From Actinomycetes bacterium (GTDB lineage: Bacteria > Actinomycetota > Acidimicrobiia > Acidimicrobiales > RAAP-2): a stretch of DNA of 43,391 bases. Within the stretch, counting starts at the first letter, position 1, and every line of letters begins with the position of its first letter. Position numbers and translations under genes: made by a program. Positions 8,179 to 18,101 of this stretch are shown one piece after another. The notes under the pieces are model-generated. The model was not told the origin of the DNA. It saw only the letters and a program-made list of their open reading frames with translations, and did not search any database. The stretch spans positions 1 to 43,391 of the forward strand of contig JAKAZC010000001.1 of the NCBI GenBank assembly GCA_021826655.1, in the 5' to 3' direction.

Positions 8179-9390
8179 TCAGGCCGGTGTGAACCGCAGC
8201 GGCAGCCGGGCGGGACCCCAGATCCCGAACGAGGTCGGCTTCCACTCGACCGGCCCGTCGTCGGCCAGTCCGGGCATGCGCCGGGACAGCAGGACGAGCG
8301 CTTCCTGGAGCTCGGCCCGGGCCAGCGCCGCGCCCATGCAGTGGTGGATCCCCGAGCCGAAGGTCATCTGCTGGGTGCCGGGCTCGCGCGAGATGTCGAA
8401 GGTCTCCGGCCTCTCGTAGGTGTCCGGGTCGCGGTTCGCGCCGGCCAGCGACACGAACACCAGCGTTCCCCGGGGGAAGAGCACGTCGTGGAAGACGATG
8501 TCCTCCGGTGCGAAGCGCACGGTGCCCCGGACGGCCCCCAGGTAGCGCATCGACTCCTCGACCGCCCGGGGTGCCAGGTCGGGCCGCTCGGCCAGCAGCG
8601 CCCACTGGTCCGGGTGCTCGGCGAACAGCGCGAGGGCACAGGCCAACTGGTTGCGGGTCGTGTCGGTGCCGGCCATGAGCACGGCGACGGCCAGCGACAC
8701 GAGCTCCGATGTGGACAGACGGTCGCCGGCCTCCTCCACGGCGATGAGGTCGCTCAGGAGGTCCGCACGGGGCGACTCCCGACGCACGGCGATCAGGTCC
8801 GCGAGATAGGCCTCGAGCTCGGACCCGGCAGCGTCGACCAGCGGGAGGTCCTCGGCCAGGTTCTGGTTGAAGATGCGGAAGATGTCGGTCGCCCATCCCG
8901 AGAACCGCCGCCAGTCCTCCTTCGGCGCGCCCAGCAACTCACAGATGATGGGGATCGGGTACGGCTCGCACAGGTCGCCCACCACCTCGCACCTTCCGGT
9001 GCCGTGGAACCGGTCCACCAGGTCGCCCACCACCTCGCGCATGAAGGGGCGGAACCGGTCGGCGGCCTGCGGGGTGAAGGCGGGTGCCACCAGGCGGCGG
9101 AGGCGGGCGTGGTCCTCGCCCTCCATGGCGAGGATCGAGCGCCGACGGGGGTCCTCCTCCCCGGCCGGCTCGAGCCCGTTCATCTGGCGCAGGAGGGACA
9201 GCGCGTTGTGGAACCGGCGGTCCCGCAGCAGCGACACGCAGTCGTCGTGCCGGCTGACGGAGAACCCGAGTGGCGTGCGGGCCAGCCAGTGCCGCTCCCG
9301 GGCGGAGGCCACGACGGCCAGTGCCTCGTCGCGCGCCATCCCGGTCGTGTCGACCTCGGGGAGGTCGAGGTCGTGGACTGAGGTCACCAT
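8179..9390 (-). CDS. Cytochrome P450
   Basis: A 403-aa soluble class I bacterial P450. Visible are the I-helix oxygen-activation motif AGTDTTRNQLA, the ExxR motif in AVEESMRYLGAVRGTVRF and the haem-binding loop FGSGIHHCMGAALARAEL, with the thiolate Cys at about residue 351. Start ATG 9390 is preceded by GGAGCGTGCCCG. No ferredoxin or ferredoxin reductase gene lies next to it, so the redox partner must come from elsewhere. The substrate is not inferable. The convergent LLM oxidoreductase could be a functional neighbour, but that is only proximity. Confidence 0.95.
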   Translation of the reverse strand: MVTSVHDLDLPEVDTTGMARDEALAVVASARERHWLARTPLGFSVSRHDDCVSLLRDRRFHNALSLLRQMNGLEPAGEEDPRRRSILAMEGEDHARLRRLVAPAFTPQAADRFRPFMREVVGDLVDRFHGTGRCEVVGDLCEPYPIPIICELLGAPKEDWRRFSGWATDIFRIFNQNLAEDLPLVDAAGSELEAYLADLIAVRRESPRADLLSDLIAVEEAGDRLSTSELVSLAVAVLMAGTDTTRNQLACALALFAEHPDQWALLAERPDLAPRAVEESMRYLGAVRGTVRFAPEDIVFHDVLFPRGTLVFVSLAGANRDPDTYERPETFDISREPGTQQMTFGSGIHHCMGAALARAELQEALVLLSRRMPGLADDGPVEWKPTSFGIWGPARLPLRFTPA

Positions 9391-9509
9391 CGGGCACGCT
9401 CCGGTCGGGGAAGGGACACGGACACGCTAACCCGGGCCCGGCGTGCGACGTCCGTCGGCACCGTCGGAGGACGTTCCCCACGGTCGCGGACCGGCAGGCG
9501 CACCCGCCG

Positions 9510-10505
9510 TCAGTCGCCCGACGGACCACCCCGGCCCTGCGGGCCCGGGTAGCCGACGAACCGGTCGGCTGACGGCACCGCCTCTCCGTCCCACCGGTAG
9601 GCGACGAGCGAGCATCCGGGTCGCGCCGCGCTGTAGTCGACGCAGACCGCACGTCGGGCCGCCGGGGCCGGCGTGCCCGTGAACCAGTAGTGGCCGTAGA
9701 AGACGGGGACGTCGTCCCGGTAGCGGTAGGCCTCGGCCACGTCGGAGTCGGTGTCGGGCAGCCCGGGATGGGGCGCCCCGTCCGGCGTCCGGGACCCCGG
9801 TGGGATCATCCCGACCTCCCTGCAGGTGCGAGCGGTGTCGTCCCACCAGCGCAGGCGCGCAGCGTGCCGGAGGGTGCCCTCCGGGTCGATCCAGGCGAGC
9901 TCGGCGGGCAGTCGGAGCTCCGGTCCCTTCAGGACGACCTCCACGGCGTCGAACGCCTCCGTCCCTGCGGTGTTCGCCTCGACCACGAAGGCGTCGGTCA
10001 GTGGTGAACCCCCCGGTGGCGCCCATTTGTCGAGGACGGCCAGCGAAGCCGGGTGCCAGCACGCGTGGGCGACCCGGATCCCACCGAGGTCAAGGTGGAG
10101 CGGCAGGGTCCGGAACCAGGCCAGATGGGCCCGGTGGAGGTCGGACCCTTCGCCCACCTGGTCCAGGTAGGCCCGGTGCTGCCCGGTGTTGTGGGCGCCG
10201 CGTCGACCCTCGTGCGTCCGTGCGAAGTCCCCCGGCACACCCGGGTCCGGGGTTGCGTAGGAGAGTGCGTTGAACTCGTGGTTCCCGAGCACGACCAGGG
10301 CCGAGCCGGCGGCGTGCATGGCGCGCACGACCTCCACGACCTCGACCTGTCGCGGGCCCCGGTCCATCAGGTCGCCGACGAACACGGCGGTCCGGTCGGG
10401 ATGACGGTGGGCACCGTCCACGGGTACGTATCCGAGGAGGTCGAGCAGGCCGAACAACCTGTCGGCGCTGCCGTGGATGTCGCCGATGACGTCGTAGCCG
10501 GACAT
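9510..10505 (-). CDS. Calcineurin-like metallophosphoesterase
   Basis: A 331-aa protein with all metal-binding motifs of the phosphoprotein phosphatase/ApaH group near its N-terminus: GDIHG, VFVGDLMDRGP and VLGNHEFNALS, then RVAHACW and GHYWFTG toward the C-terminus. These bind a dinuclear metal centre. The family hydrolyses phosphoserine/threonine, diadenosine polyphosphates or other phosphoesters; which of these applies here is open. I chose ATG 10505 because AAGGAGACGGGACCG lies directly before it, rather than the longer frame. It stands alone between the P450 and the GAF regulator. Confidence 0.9.
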   Translation of the reverse strand: MSGYDVIGDIHGSADRLFGLLDLLGYVPVDGAHRHPDRTAVFVGDLMDRGPRQVEVVEVVRAMHAAGSALVVLGNHEFNALSYATPDPGVPGDFARTHEGRRGAHNTGQHRAYLDQVGEGSDLHRAHLAWFRTLPLHLDLGGIRVAHACWHPASLAVLDKWAPPGGSPLTDAFVVEANTAGTEAFDAVEVVLKGPELRLPAELAWIDPEGTLRHAARLRWWDDTARTCREVGMIPPGSRTPDGAPHPGLPDTDSDVAEAYRYRDDVPVFYGHYWFTGTPAPAARRAVCVDYSAARPGCSLVAYRWDGEAVPSADRFVGYPGPQGRGGPSGD

Positions 10506-10702
10506 CGGTCCCGTCTCCTTCCGTTGGCGTGGCGGCGGGGTCCGCGGCCCGGGCGGCCGACGGACCTGCACCGGGTCCCTGCACCCCCCGGCCCTCGACG
10601 GGGCCGCCGTGCTCGGGCCTGCACCGGCCGTGCCAGCGGATCGGGTCGCGCACGCGTCGACGTCGACGTCGACAGTCTACGGTCCGGGCACCGAGCTCCG
10701 GA

Positions 10703-10719
10703 CCCGGTGCGGCACCGGG
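10703..10719 (-). terminator. Palindrome after the GAF regulator gene
   Basis: CCCGGTGC-G-GCACCGGG forms an 8-bp palindrome (6-bp stem, 5-nt loop if folded) 11 bases after the regulator stop. It may be a terminator, but the surrounding GC content makes chance likely. Confidence 0.35.
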
Positions 10720-10729
10720 CGGGCCCGGG

Positions 10730-11980
10730 TCACCCGGCGGCGGCGATCCGTCCGACCAGCAGGCTCGCGCGCGGATCGCCCGCTGGTAGGACGGCCAACG
10801 CGGCCTCGTGCACCTCCGAGTCGTACGGGCACCGTCCGCTCAGGTCGAAGAGGAGGTCGGGATCGCCATGGCGGACGGCGGCGTCGCGGACGGCGACGTC
10901 GATGCGCGTGCGCCACTCATCCAGCTCGGGTGCGTCCGAGGTCGGGAGGAGGGGACCGCGGTAGCGGTCGAGTGCCGTGGGCACGTCACCGACCGCCAGC
11001 GCGTCGACCAGCTCCACCACATCGGCGACGACCGGCCCGACCAGGCGGTACGGACGGGACCCGATGCGGCCGCCGAGGCGGTGGCGCAGATGGGAGAGCT
11101 CGGCCTTGACCGTCGCGGGCCGGACGGGATGGTCCCCGTGGGCGAAGCAGGTCAGTTCGTCGAGGGTGAGGCCCTCGGGGTGGAGGGCCAGGATGACCAG
11201 GAGTTCGAATTGGCGCGGCGACACGTGGACGGCCACTCCGTCCACGGCCACCTCGCCGGCCCCGTGTGCCCGCAGGACCAGGCCCCGGCGCCTCGACGCC
11301 CCTGTCGCGGCCGGAGTCCGGCGGTCGGGTCCCGGGCCGGCCCCCAGCGGCGGGCGGTCCGTCGCCAGCTCGTATTCGACGCACCGAGCCAGGGCGTTGA
11401 CGGTGGTGAGCAGTGCCGGATTGGCCTGGGACCAGACCGCCGACACGTCGATCACGCCGAGGAAGGTGCCGGTGTGCGGGTCGAGGATGGGCGCCGAGTA
11501 GCAGACCCAGTCATGGACCATCGGGGCGAAGTGCTCGGCCGAGAAGACCGTCTCCGGCCGTCCCGTCATCCGGGCCAGGGCCAGAGCGTTGGTGCCCACG
11601 GCGTCCTCCGCCCAGCGCCCCCCCGGGGCGAAGTGGACCGCCTCCGCCCGCCGGGCCATCTGCCGGCCTCCGGTCGCCCAGGCGATGGTGACCTCGTCGT
11701 CGGTGATGGCGGCGACCAGGTTGCCCTGGGCGGCGAGTTCGGTCAGGTCGTCGAGGATCAGTCGACCGGCCCGGCCGACGCGTGAGTCGGACCAGCGGGC
11801 GACGACGTCCCCGGGCTCGGACACCGGGGCCACGGGCAGGTCGGCGGCGACGGTGCGGGAGGACCGCTCCCAGGAGGACGACACGACCGTGCGGGTACCG
11901 GAAACCGGGGTGCTGCCGCGGACGCCCGCCAGCCAGCGCTCCTCGAGCTCGCCCCGCCGCTTACGCAGTGCCCGGTCCAT
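10730..11980 (-). CDS. GAF-domain transcriptional regulator with winged-helix C-terminus
   Basis: A 416-aa regulator. The N-terminal half resembles the sensor part of AcoR-type activators: SWERSSRT, then a GAF domain at roughly residues 70-215 with [20 protein letters not shown] and [19 protein letters not shown]. Instead of an AAA+ sigma-54 module it carries an OmpR-type winged helix at about residues 240-320 ([23 protein letters not shown]) and an alpha-helical tail. ATG 11980 has a good ribosome site (AGGGGGATCG). It is divergent from the aldehyde dehydrogenase gene, and such regulators commonly control that neighbour in actinobacteria. The inducer may be an alcohol or aldehyde; this is inference. 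Confidence 0.85.
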   Translation of the reverse strand: MDRALRKRRGELEERWLAGVRGSTPVSGTRTVVSSSWERSSRTVAADLPVAPVSEPGDVVARWSDSRVGRAGRLILDDLTELAAQGNLVAAITDDEVTIAWATGGRQMARRAEAVHFAPGGRWAEDAVGTNALALARMTGRPETVFSAEHFAPMVHDWVCYSAPILDPHTGTFLGVIDVSAVWSQANPALLTTVNALARCVEYELATDRPPLGAGPGPDRRTPAATGASRRRGLVLRAHGAGEVAVDGVAVHVSPRQFELLVILALHPEGLTLDELTCFAHGDHPVRPATVKAELSHLRHRLGGRIGSRPYRLVGPVVADVVELVDALAVGDVPTALDRYRGPLLPTSDAPELDEWRTRIDVAVRDAAVRHGDPDLLFDLSGRCPYDSEVHEAALAVLPAGDPRASLLVGRIAAAG

Positions 11981-12126
11981 CGATCCCCCTCGCGCCCGGA
12001 GCCGGTCGGCCGGTGGCCGGTCCGTTCGGGGCCAAGGCCCCCAGCTTGCCACCGGCGACGCTCCTGCGCCCGGCGGGGGTGCCCGGCGCGCCTACCTTTC
12101 GCCAACCCTGCCTCCGTCACACTCGG

Positions 12127-12151
12127 TCACGGGCCGAACCGCGGCCCGTGA
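12127..12151. promoter_or_regulatory. Inverted repeat upstream of the aldehyde dehydrogenase
   Basis: TCACGGGCCG (12127-12136) and its perfect complement CGGCCCGTGA (12142-12151) are separated by 5 nt and end 23 bp before the aldehyde dehydrogenase ATG, in the divergent spacer with the GAF regulator. It may be an operator for that regulator or a hairpin in the 5' untranslated region. Confidence 0.5.
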
Positions 12152-12174
12152 GCATCGCCCAGGGGGATCCCGCC

Positions 12175-13692
<1,518 letters not shown>

Positions 13693-13694
13693 GC

Positions 13695-14099
13695 ATGGAC
13701 ACCACGTCGGCCGCCCGGGTGGCCATCACCCCCGAAGCGGCGGCACTGGTCCGTCGGTTGGTGGAGCAGCACGGCCCCCTGCTGTTCCACCAGTCCGGTG
13801 GGTGCTGTGACGGCTCGAGCCCGATGTGCTTCCCCCGGGACGAGTTCCGGGTCGGCGACCGCGAGGTCTACCTGGGCGAGGTCGAGGGGACGCCGTTCTA
13901 CATGGGGCCCGAGCAGTACGACTACTGGGCCCACACCCACCTGACCGTCGACGTCGTCCCCGGCCGGGGCGGGGGGTTCTCGGTCGAGGCACCCGAGGGG
14001 GTCCGGTTCCTGATCCGGTCCCGGCTGCTCAGCGACGACGAACTGGCGGTGCTGCCGCCGGCCGCCGTCGGGCGGCACCACGGGACGGCCGACGACTGA
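13695..14099 (+). CDS. DUF779 family protein
   Basis: A 134-aa soluble protein with the family hallmark FHQSGGCCDGSSPMCFP near residues 33-49, and later FYMGPEQYDYWAHTHLTVDVVPGRGGGFSVEAPEGVRF. DUF779 genes habitually follow aldehyde or alcohol dehydrogenase genes in actinobacteria, as here with a 2-bp gap. The biochemical role is unknown. The Cys-Cys pair and further Cys could bind metal or protect the dehydrogenase, but this is speculation. Confidence 0.9.
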   Translation: MDTTSAARVAITPEAAALVRRLVEQHGPLLFHQSGGCCDGSSPMCFPRDEFRVGDREVYLGEVEGTPFYMGPEQYDYWAHTHLTVDVVPGRGGGFSVEAPEGVRFLIRSRLLSDDELAVLPPAAVGRHHGTADD

Positions 14100-14100
14100 C

Positions 14101-14138
14101 CGGGCCTGCCCCGCCGGCGGCCCCCGGGGCGAGGCCCG
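14101..14138 (+). terminator. Hairpin after the aldehyde dehydrogenase-DUF779 pair
   Basis: CGGGCCT (14101-14107) pairs with AGGCCCG (14132-14138), and the inner CCCC (14109-14112) pairs with GGGG (14126-14129). The stem begins 2 bases after the DUF779 stop. No T-run follows. Confidence 0.5.
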
Positions 14139-14375
14139 TAGCGTCAGGACCTCGCAACCCCGGACGCCCGGAGCGGCCGACGGGGTCCACAGCGGGCCGC
14201 CGTTCATCCGCTGCTCGCATTCCGGCAACCTTCCGGAAACGAAGTCCCCCTACTGTGGGGCCACCAGGCGCACGAGGTCGTACCCGGTCGGTCGGTGGAA
14301 CCGGCTCGGGTCGGCCGAGTGCGCTCGGTCCACGACCGGTGGAGGGGAGCGAAGACGGCACGAGAGGTCCGAGGG

Positions 14376-15914
14376 ATGACGTCCGACACGCAGGGTCCAG
14401 GCGTCGGGAGCGGGGCGGCGGGGGCCGACGGCGGCCTCGGGCTCCGCGTGGACGAGGCCTTCCGCGGAGAACGCGGTGGTGCGCACGTGCCGGCGGCACC
14501 GCATGTCATCGTCCTGTTCGGCGCCACCGGTGACCTGGCCAGGCGCAAGCTCCTCCCCGGGCTGTTCCACCTGTCGCGTGCGGGGATGCTGCCCGACTGC
14601 CACATCGTCGCGACATCGCTCGAGGCGCTCGACGACGCCGGGTACCACGACCTCGCGCGAGCGGCGTGCGACGAGTTCGCCCGCGGAGGCGTCGCCGACC
14701 ACCACTGGGGTGCATTCCAGCGTCGGCTGGTCTACGTGCCCGGCGACCACGGGGTGGGGGAACTGGCGGAGACGGTGCGTCGCCTCGAGGCCACCTTCGA
14801 CACCGAGCCCCGCCGGCTCCACTACCTGAGCGTTCCCCCGGCCGCAGCCGACTCGGTGGTCCGCACTCTGGGTGAGGCCGGCCTCACCGATCGGGCCCGG
14901 GTCATCATGGAGAAACCCTTCGGGACCGACCTGTCCAGCGCCCGCCGCCTCAATTCCGCCGTCCGGGAGGTGTTCGAGGACGACCAGGTGTTCCGGATCG
15001 ACCACTTCCTGGGCAAGGAGGCAGCCCAGAACATCCTGGCGTTCCGGTTCGCAAACGGCCTGTTCGAGCCGATCTGGAACCGCCAGCACATCGACCACGT
15101 CCAGATCGACGTGCCCGAGACCCTCGGGGTCGAGTCGCGTGCCGCGTTCTACGAGCAGACCGGCGCCTTCCGGGACATGGTGGTGACCCATCTCTTCCAG
15201 GTGCTCGCATTCGTGGCGATGGAGCCGCCGACCGAGCTCGAGCCCCGGTCGATCAACGAGGAGAAGAACAAGGTGTTCCGGTCGATGCTGCCGATCGACA
15301 CGCGCCACGTGGTCCGTGGCCAGTACGAGGGATACACCCACGCCGACGGCGTGCCGTCCGACTCGGACACCGAGACGTTCATCGCCCTGAGGTGCGAGAT
15401 CGACAATTGGCGTTGGGCGGGTGTCCCGTTCTACCTGCGGACGGGGAAGCACCTGGCCGAAGGCGCACGCATCGTGTCGATCGCCTTCCGGGAGCCACCG
15501 AAGTCGATGTTCCCGGCAGGATCGGGCGTGGGGTCCCAGGGGCCCGACCACCTGACCTTCGACCTCGCGGACTCCTCCAGGCTTTCCCTGTCGTTCTACG
15601 GCAAACGCCCGGGCCCCGGCATGAAACTCGACAAGCTCAGCCTCCAGTTCGCCCTCCACGAGACCGAGGACAGCGAGCACGTCCTCGAGGCGTACGAACG
15701 GCTGATCCACGACTCGATGAGCGGCGACCAGACCCTCTTCACCAACGCCGAGGGGATCGAGCGACTGTGGGAGGTGTCCCAGCCGCTGCTCGACGATCCA
15801 CCGGAGGTCCAGCTCTACCGGGTCGGCTCGTGGGGCCCGCCGGCCATGCGCGAATTGATCGCACCGCGTACCTGGCGGCTGCCCTTCGAGCGTGGATGGC
15901 GACACAAGCGGTGA
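14376..15914 (+). CDS. zwf: Glucose-6-phosphate 1-dehydrogenase
   Basis: A 512-aa enzyme of the oxidative pentose phosphate pathway: glucose 6-phosphate plus NADP+ to 6-phosphogluconolactone and NADPH. The nucleotide fold FGATGDLARRKLLPGLF sits near residue 48. EKPFGTD and the active-site signature RIDHFLGKE (about residues 207-215) follow, then GPDHLTFDL and the C-terminal beta+alpha domain. The N-terminus is about 40 residues longer than usual and Gly-rich. ATG 14376 is preceded by GAGGTCCGAGGG. It overlaps the K+ channel gene, so the two are probably cotranscribed. No opcA, tal or gnd is next to it. Confidence 0.95.
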   Translation: MTSDTQGPGVGSGAAGADGGLGLRVDEAFRGERGGAHVPAAPHVIVLFGATGDLARRKLLPGLFHLSRAGMLPDCHIVATSLEALDDAGYHDLARAACDEFARGGVADHHWGAFQRRLVYVPGDHGVGELAETVRRLEATFDTEPRRLHYLSVPPAAADSVVRTLGEAGLTDRARVIMEKPFGTDLSSARRLNSAVREVFEDDQVFRIDHFLGKEAAQNILAFRFANGLFEPIWNRQHIDHVQIDVPETLGVESRAAFYEQTGAFRDMVVTHLFQVLAFVAMEPPTELEPRSINEEKNKVFRSMLPIDTRHVVRGQYEGYTHADGVPSDSDTETFIALRCEIDNWRWAGVPFYLRTGKHLAEGARIVSIAFREPPKSMFPAGSGVGSQGPDHLTFDLADSSRLSLSFYGKRPGPGMKLDKLSLQFALHETEDSEHVLEAYERLIHDSMSGDQTLFTNAEGIERLWEVSQPLLDDPPEVQLYRVGSWGPPAMRELIAPRTWRLPFERGWRHKR

Positions 15915-17734
15915 CCGCCCCGGGGACGACCGGGCTCCCTGAACCATCGGACTCCCCCCCGGGCAGCTGGGGTGCCGGCGGTCACGTGATCGTGTGCGGC
16001 CTGCGGGGCGTCGGCCTGCGCACGGTCGAGCAGCTCCACCTCAGCGGCGTGCCGGTGGTGGTCGTCGACGACGATCCGGATCTGCGGTTGGCCCGGGTCA
16101 TCGAGGGATGGGGTGTCACCCATCTCCACCGCAGTGCCCAACTCGGTGACGGGCTGATCGAGGCGGGCATCGACCGGGCGTCCGCCGTCATCTGCGTCGA
16201 GACCAACGAGCTCGCCACACTGGAGATCGCCATGCGGGTGCGCGAGGTACGTCCCGACGTCCGCCTGGTGGTCCAGTTGGCGAACCCGTCGGTGGGCCGG
16301 GCCCTCGAACGGGTGCTCGGTGCCGGGACCATCCTGGACGTGGCCGCGCTGGCGGCACCGTCCTTCGTGGAGGTGTGCCTGCGTCGGCCCTCCCACCAGA
16401 TCGACCTGGGCGGTGAACGATTCGCCGTGGTCGAGGTCGAGGTCGCCGGGGACGAAGGGTTCAACCGGACGTTCCGCAGCCACTTCGGGCATCTCGCACC
16501 GGTGGCGGTGGTCCCGGCCGCCGGCGGGGAGATCGTGTGCTGTCCGGGTCGGGACCACCCGGTGGGGACGGGCGACCGGGTGGCGGTACTCGGGACGCCC
16601 GACGAGTTGGTTCGGGCCGGGATCGACCTCGGCGGCGGACCGGGTACCGGGGACGCATCGATCCCGCTGGCGATGCGCGCGCGTCGGCGGGCCGCCGCCC
16701 TGCGCGAGTCGAACGCCCGGGGCCTGGCCCTCGTGGCCGCCGGGCTGGTCGCGCTGCTGGTCGTGGCCACCATCGTGATCCGCGTCGGGTACGTCCAGGG
16801 CGGAGGCCGGGGTCACCCCGGACTGCTGGCATCGGCGTACTTCACGGTGGAGACGGTGGCCACCGTCGGCTACGGGGACTACAACTTCTCCAACCAGCCG
16901 GCTTGGCTCGAGGTCTTCGGGATCGGGCTCATCGTCCTCGGCGTCTCCATGGTCTCGACGGTGTTCGCACTGTTCACCAACTTCCTCGTCAGCCGACGGA
17001 TCGACCAGTCACTCGGCCGCCGACGGGTGCCGGGCATGACGGGCCACGTCGTCGTGGTCGGACTCGGCTCGGTCGGCATCCGGGTGGTGGAGGGACTGGT
17101 GGCTCAGGGCAGGGGCGTGGTGGTCATCGAGCGCGACGGACGGAACCGCTACCTCGACCGGGCCCGCGCCCTGCGGGTACCGGTGGTGATCGCCGACGCC
17201 ACCCAACGGCAGACACATGCCTCGGTCAATCTGGACGAGGCCGCCGCCGTCGCCATCCTCACCAGTGCCGATCTCACCAACATCGAGACCGGACTGGCCG
17301 TCCGCGAGTCCCTGGGTGACAGGTGGGACGTCGTGCCCGTGGTCCTCCGGGTGTTCGACCGCGACCTGGCCCGAATGATGGAGCGCAACTTCGGCTTCCG
17401 CCATGTCCGATCGACCTCGGCCCTCGCCGCACCATGGTTCGTGGGCGCCGCACTCGGCCTCGACGTCCTCGAGACGTTCTTCGTGGACCAACAGCCGTTC
17501 CTGGTCGGCCGCCTCGACATCGCCGCGGGTGGTGGACTCCAGGGACTGGCCATGCAGGACCTGTCGGCACGGACCCGGGTGGTGGCCTTGAGCCGGGCGT
17601 CCGGCGACGGCGTGCTGGAGCACCCACCTCGCCGGGGCACCCGGTTCGGGGGTGGCGACCGTGCCTACCTCCTCGGGCCCTACGACGAGCTCCTGGACGT
17701 CCTTCGGCACGACCAGCGGATCGGCGGCGGGTGA
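15896..17734 (+). CDS. RCK-channel-RCK potassium channel protein
   Basis: A 612-aa protein with two RCK/TrkA regulatory units around a two-helix pore. The first Rossmann unit starts at about residue 30 (HVIVCGLRGVGLRTVEQL) and runs to about 240. Membrane helices near 275-295 and 340-360 flank the selectivity filter TVGYGD at about residue 323. The second RCK unit starts near 380 (HVVVVGLGSVGIRVVEGL). RCK units gate the pore in response to nucleotides or ions. ATG 15896 overlaps zwf by 19 bp; GTG 15911 would instead give a 4-bp GTGA overlap. The coupling to zwf hints at cotranslation. Confidence 0.88.
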   Translation: MATQAVTAPGTTGLPEPSDSPPGSWGAGGHVIVCGLRGVGLRTVEQLHLSGVPVVVVDDDPDLRLARVIEGWGVTHLHRSAQLGDGLIEAGIDRASAVICVETNELATLEIAMRVREVRPDVRLVVQLANPSVGRALERVLGAGTILDVAALAAPSFVEVCLRRPSHQIDLGGERFAVVEVEVAGDEGFNRTFRSHFGHLAPVAVVPAAGGEIVCCPGRDHPVGTGDRVAVLGTPDELVRAGIDLGGGPGTGDASIPLAMRARRRAAALRESNARGLALVAAGLVALLVVATIVIRVGYVQGGGRGHPGLLASAYFTVETVATVGYGDYNFSNQPAWLEVFGIGLIVLGVSMVSTVFALFTNFLVSRRIDQSLGRRRVPGMTGHVVVVGLGSVGIRVVEGLVAQGRGVVVIERDGRNRYLDRARALRVPVVIADATQRQTHASVNLDEAAAVAILTSADLTNIETGLAVRESLGDRWDVVPVVLRVFDRDLARMMERNFGFRHVRSTSALAAPWFVGAALGLDVLETFFVDQQPFLVGRLDIAAGGGLQGLAMQDLSARTRVVALSRASGDGVLEHPPRRGTRFGGGDRAYLLGPYDELLDVLRHDQRIGGG

Positions 17735-17797
17735 GGACCGCCCGACGGCCGGGTGTCGACCGGGTCGGCGAGATGCTCGGCACGGCGGAGTCGACAG

Positions 17798-17813
17798 GTA
17801 CCCTGAGGGGTAC
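17798..17813 (+). promoter_or_regulatory. CsoR/CstR-type operator upstream of its regulator gene
   Basis: GTACCCTGAGGGGTAC is a near-perfect palindrome of the form TACCC-N3-GGGGTA used by CsoR-family repressors. TACCCT inside it also fits the actinobacterial -10 pattern TAnnnT, placing a start near 17812 and a ribosome site (GGAGG, 17821-17825) before GTG 17832. Autorepression is the natural reading. Confidence 0.75.
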
Positions 17814-17831
17814 TCGATCCGGAGGAAGCCC

Positions 17832-18101
17832 GTGGAACTGCCCGATGACGTCGTCGACGACCTGCGCAAGCGCCTCCGCCGCGCCGGGGGCCAGGTGACG
17901 GCGGTGGAGAGGATGCTGGCCGACGGCCGCGAGTGCCGTGACATCGTCACCCAGCTCAGCGCGGCGATCAACGCCCTCGAACAGGCCGGGTTCCGGCTGG
18001 TGGCCAGCGGGCTCACCTACTGCATCGAACACCCCGAGGAGTCGGCCGCTTCGGGCTACCCACTGGACGAGGTCCAGCGGATGTTCACGAAGCTGGCGTG
18101 A
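17832..18101 (+). CDS. CsoR/FrmR-family repressor, persulfide-sensor (CstR)-like ligand set
   Basis: An 89-aa all-helical DUF156 repressor (LRKRLRRAGGQVTAVERMLADGRECRDIVTQLSAAINAL is split by no gap). Copper CsoR uses Cys-His-Cys at offsets 0, 25 and 29. Here Cys35 and Cys64 are kept, but the middle position is Gly60. Loss of the His with retention of the two Cys is the pattern of CstR, which senses persulfides by disulfide/trisulfide formation. GTG 17832 follows GGAGG at the right distance. The operator lies 19 bp upstream of the start codon. The gene ends 17 bp inside the convergent CoA-disulfide reductase-rhodanese gene, which fits a sulfur role. Confidence 0.85.
   Translation: MELPDDVVDDLRKRLRRAGGQVTAVERMLADGRECRDIVTQLSAAINALEQAGFRLVASGLTYCIEHPEESAASGYPLDEVQRMFTKLA

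Noticed and set aside
10655..10674. Triple GTCGAC repeat
   Set aside because: Short repeats of this kind are expected at this GC content; no symmetry with a promoter or gene start was convincing.
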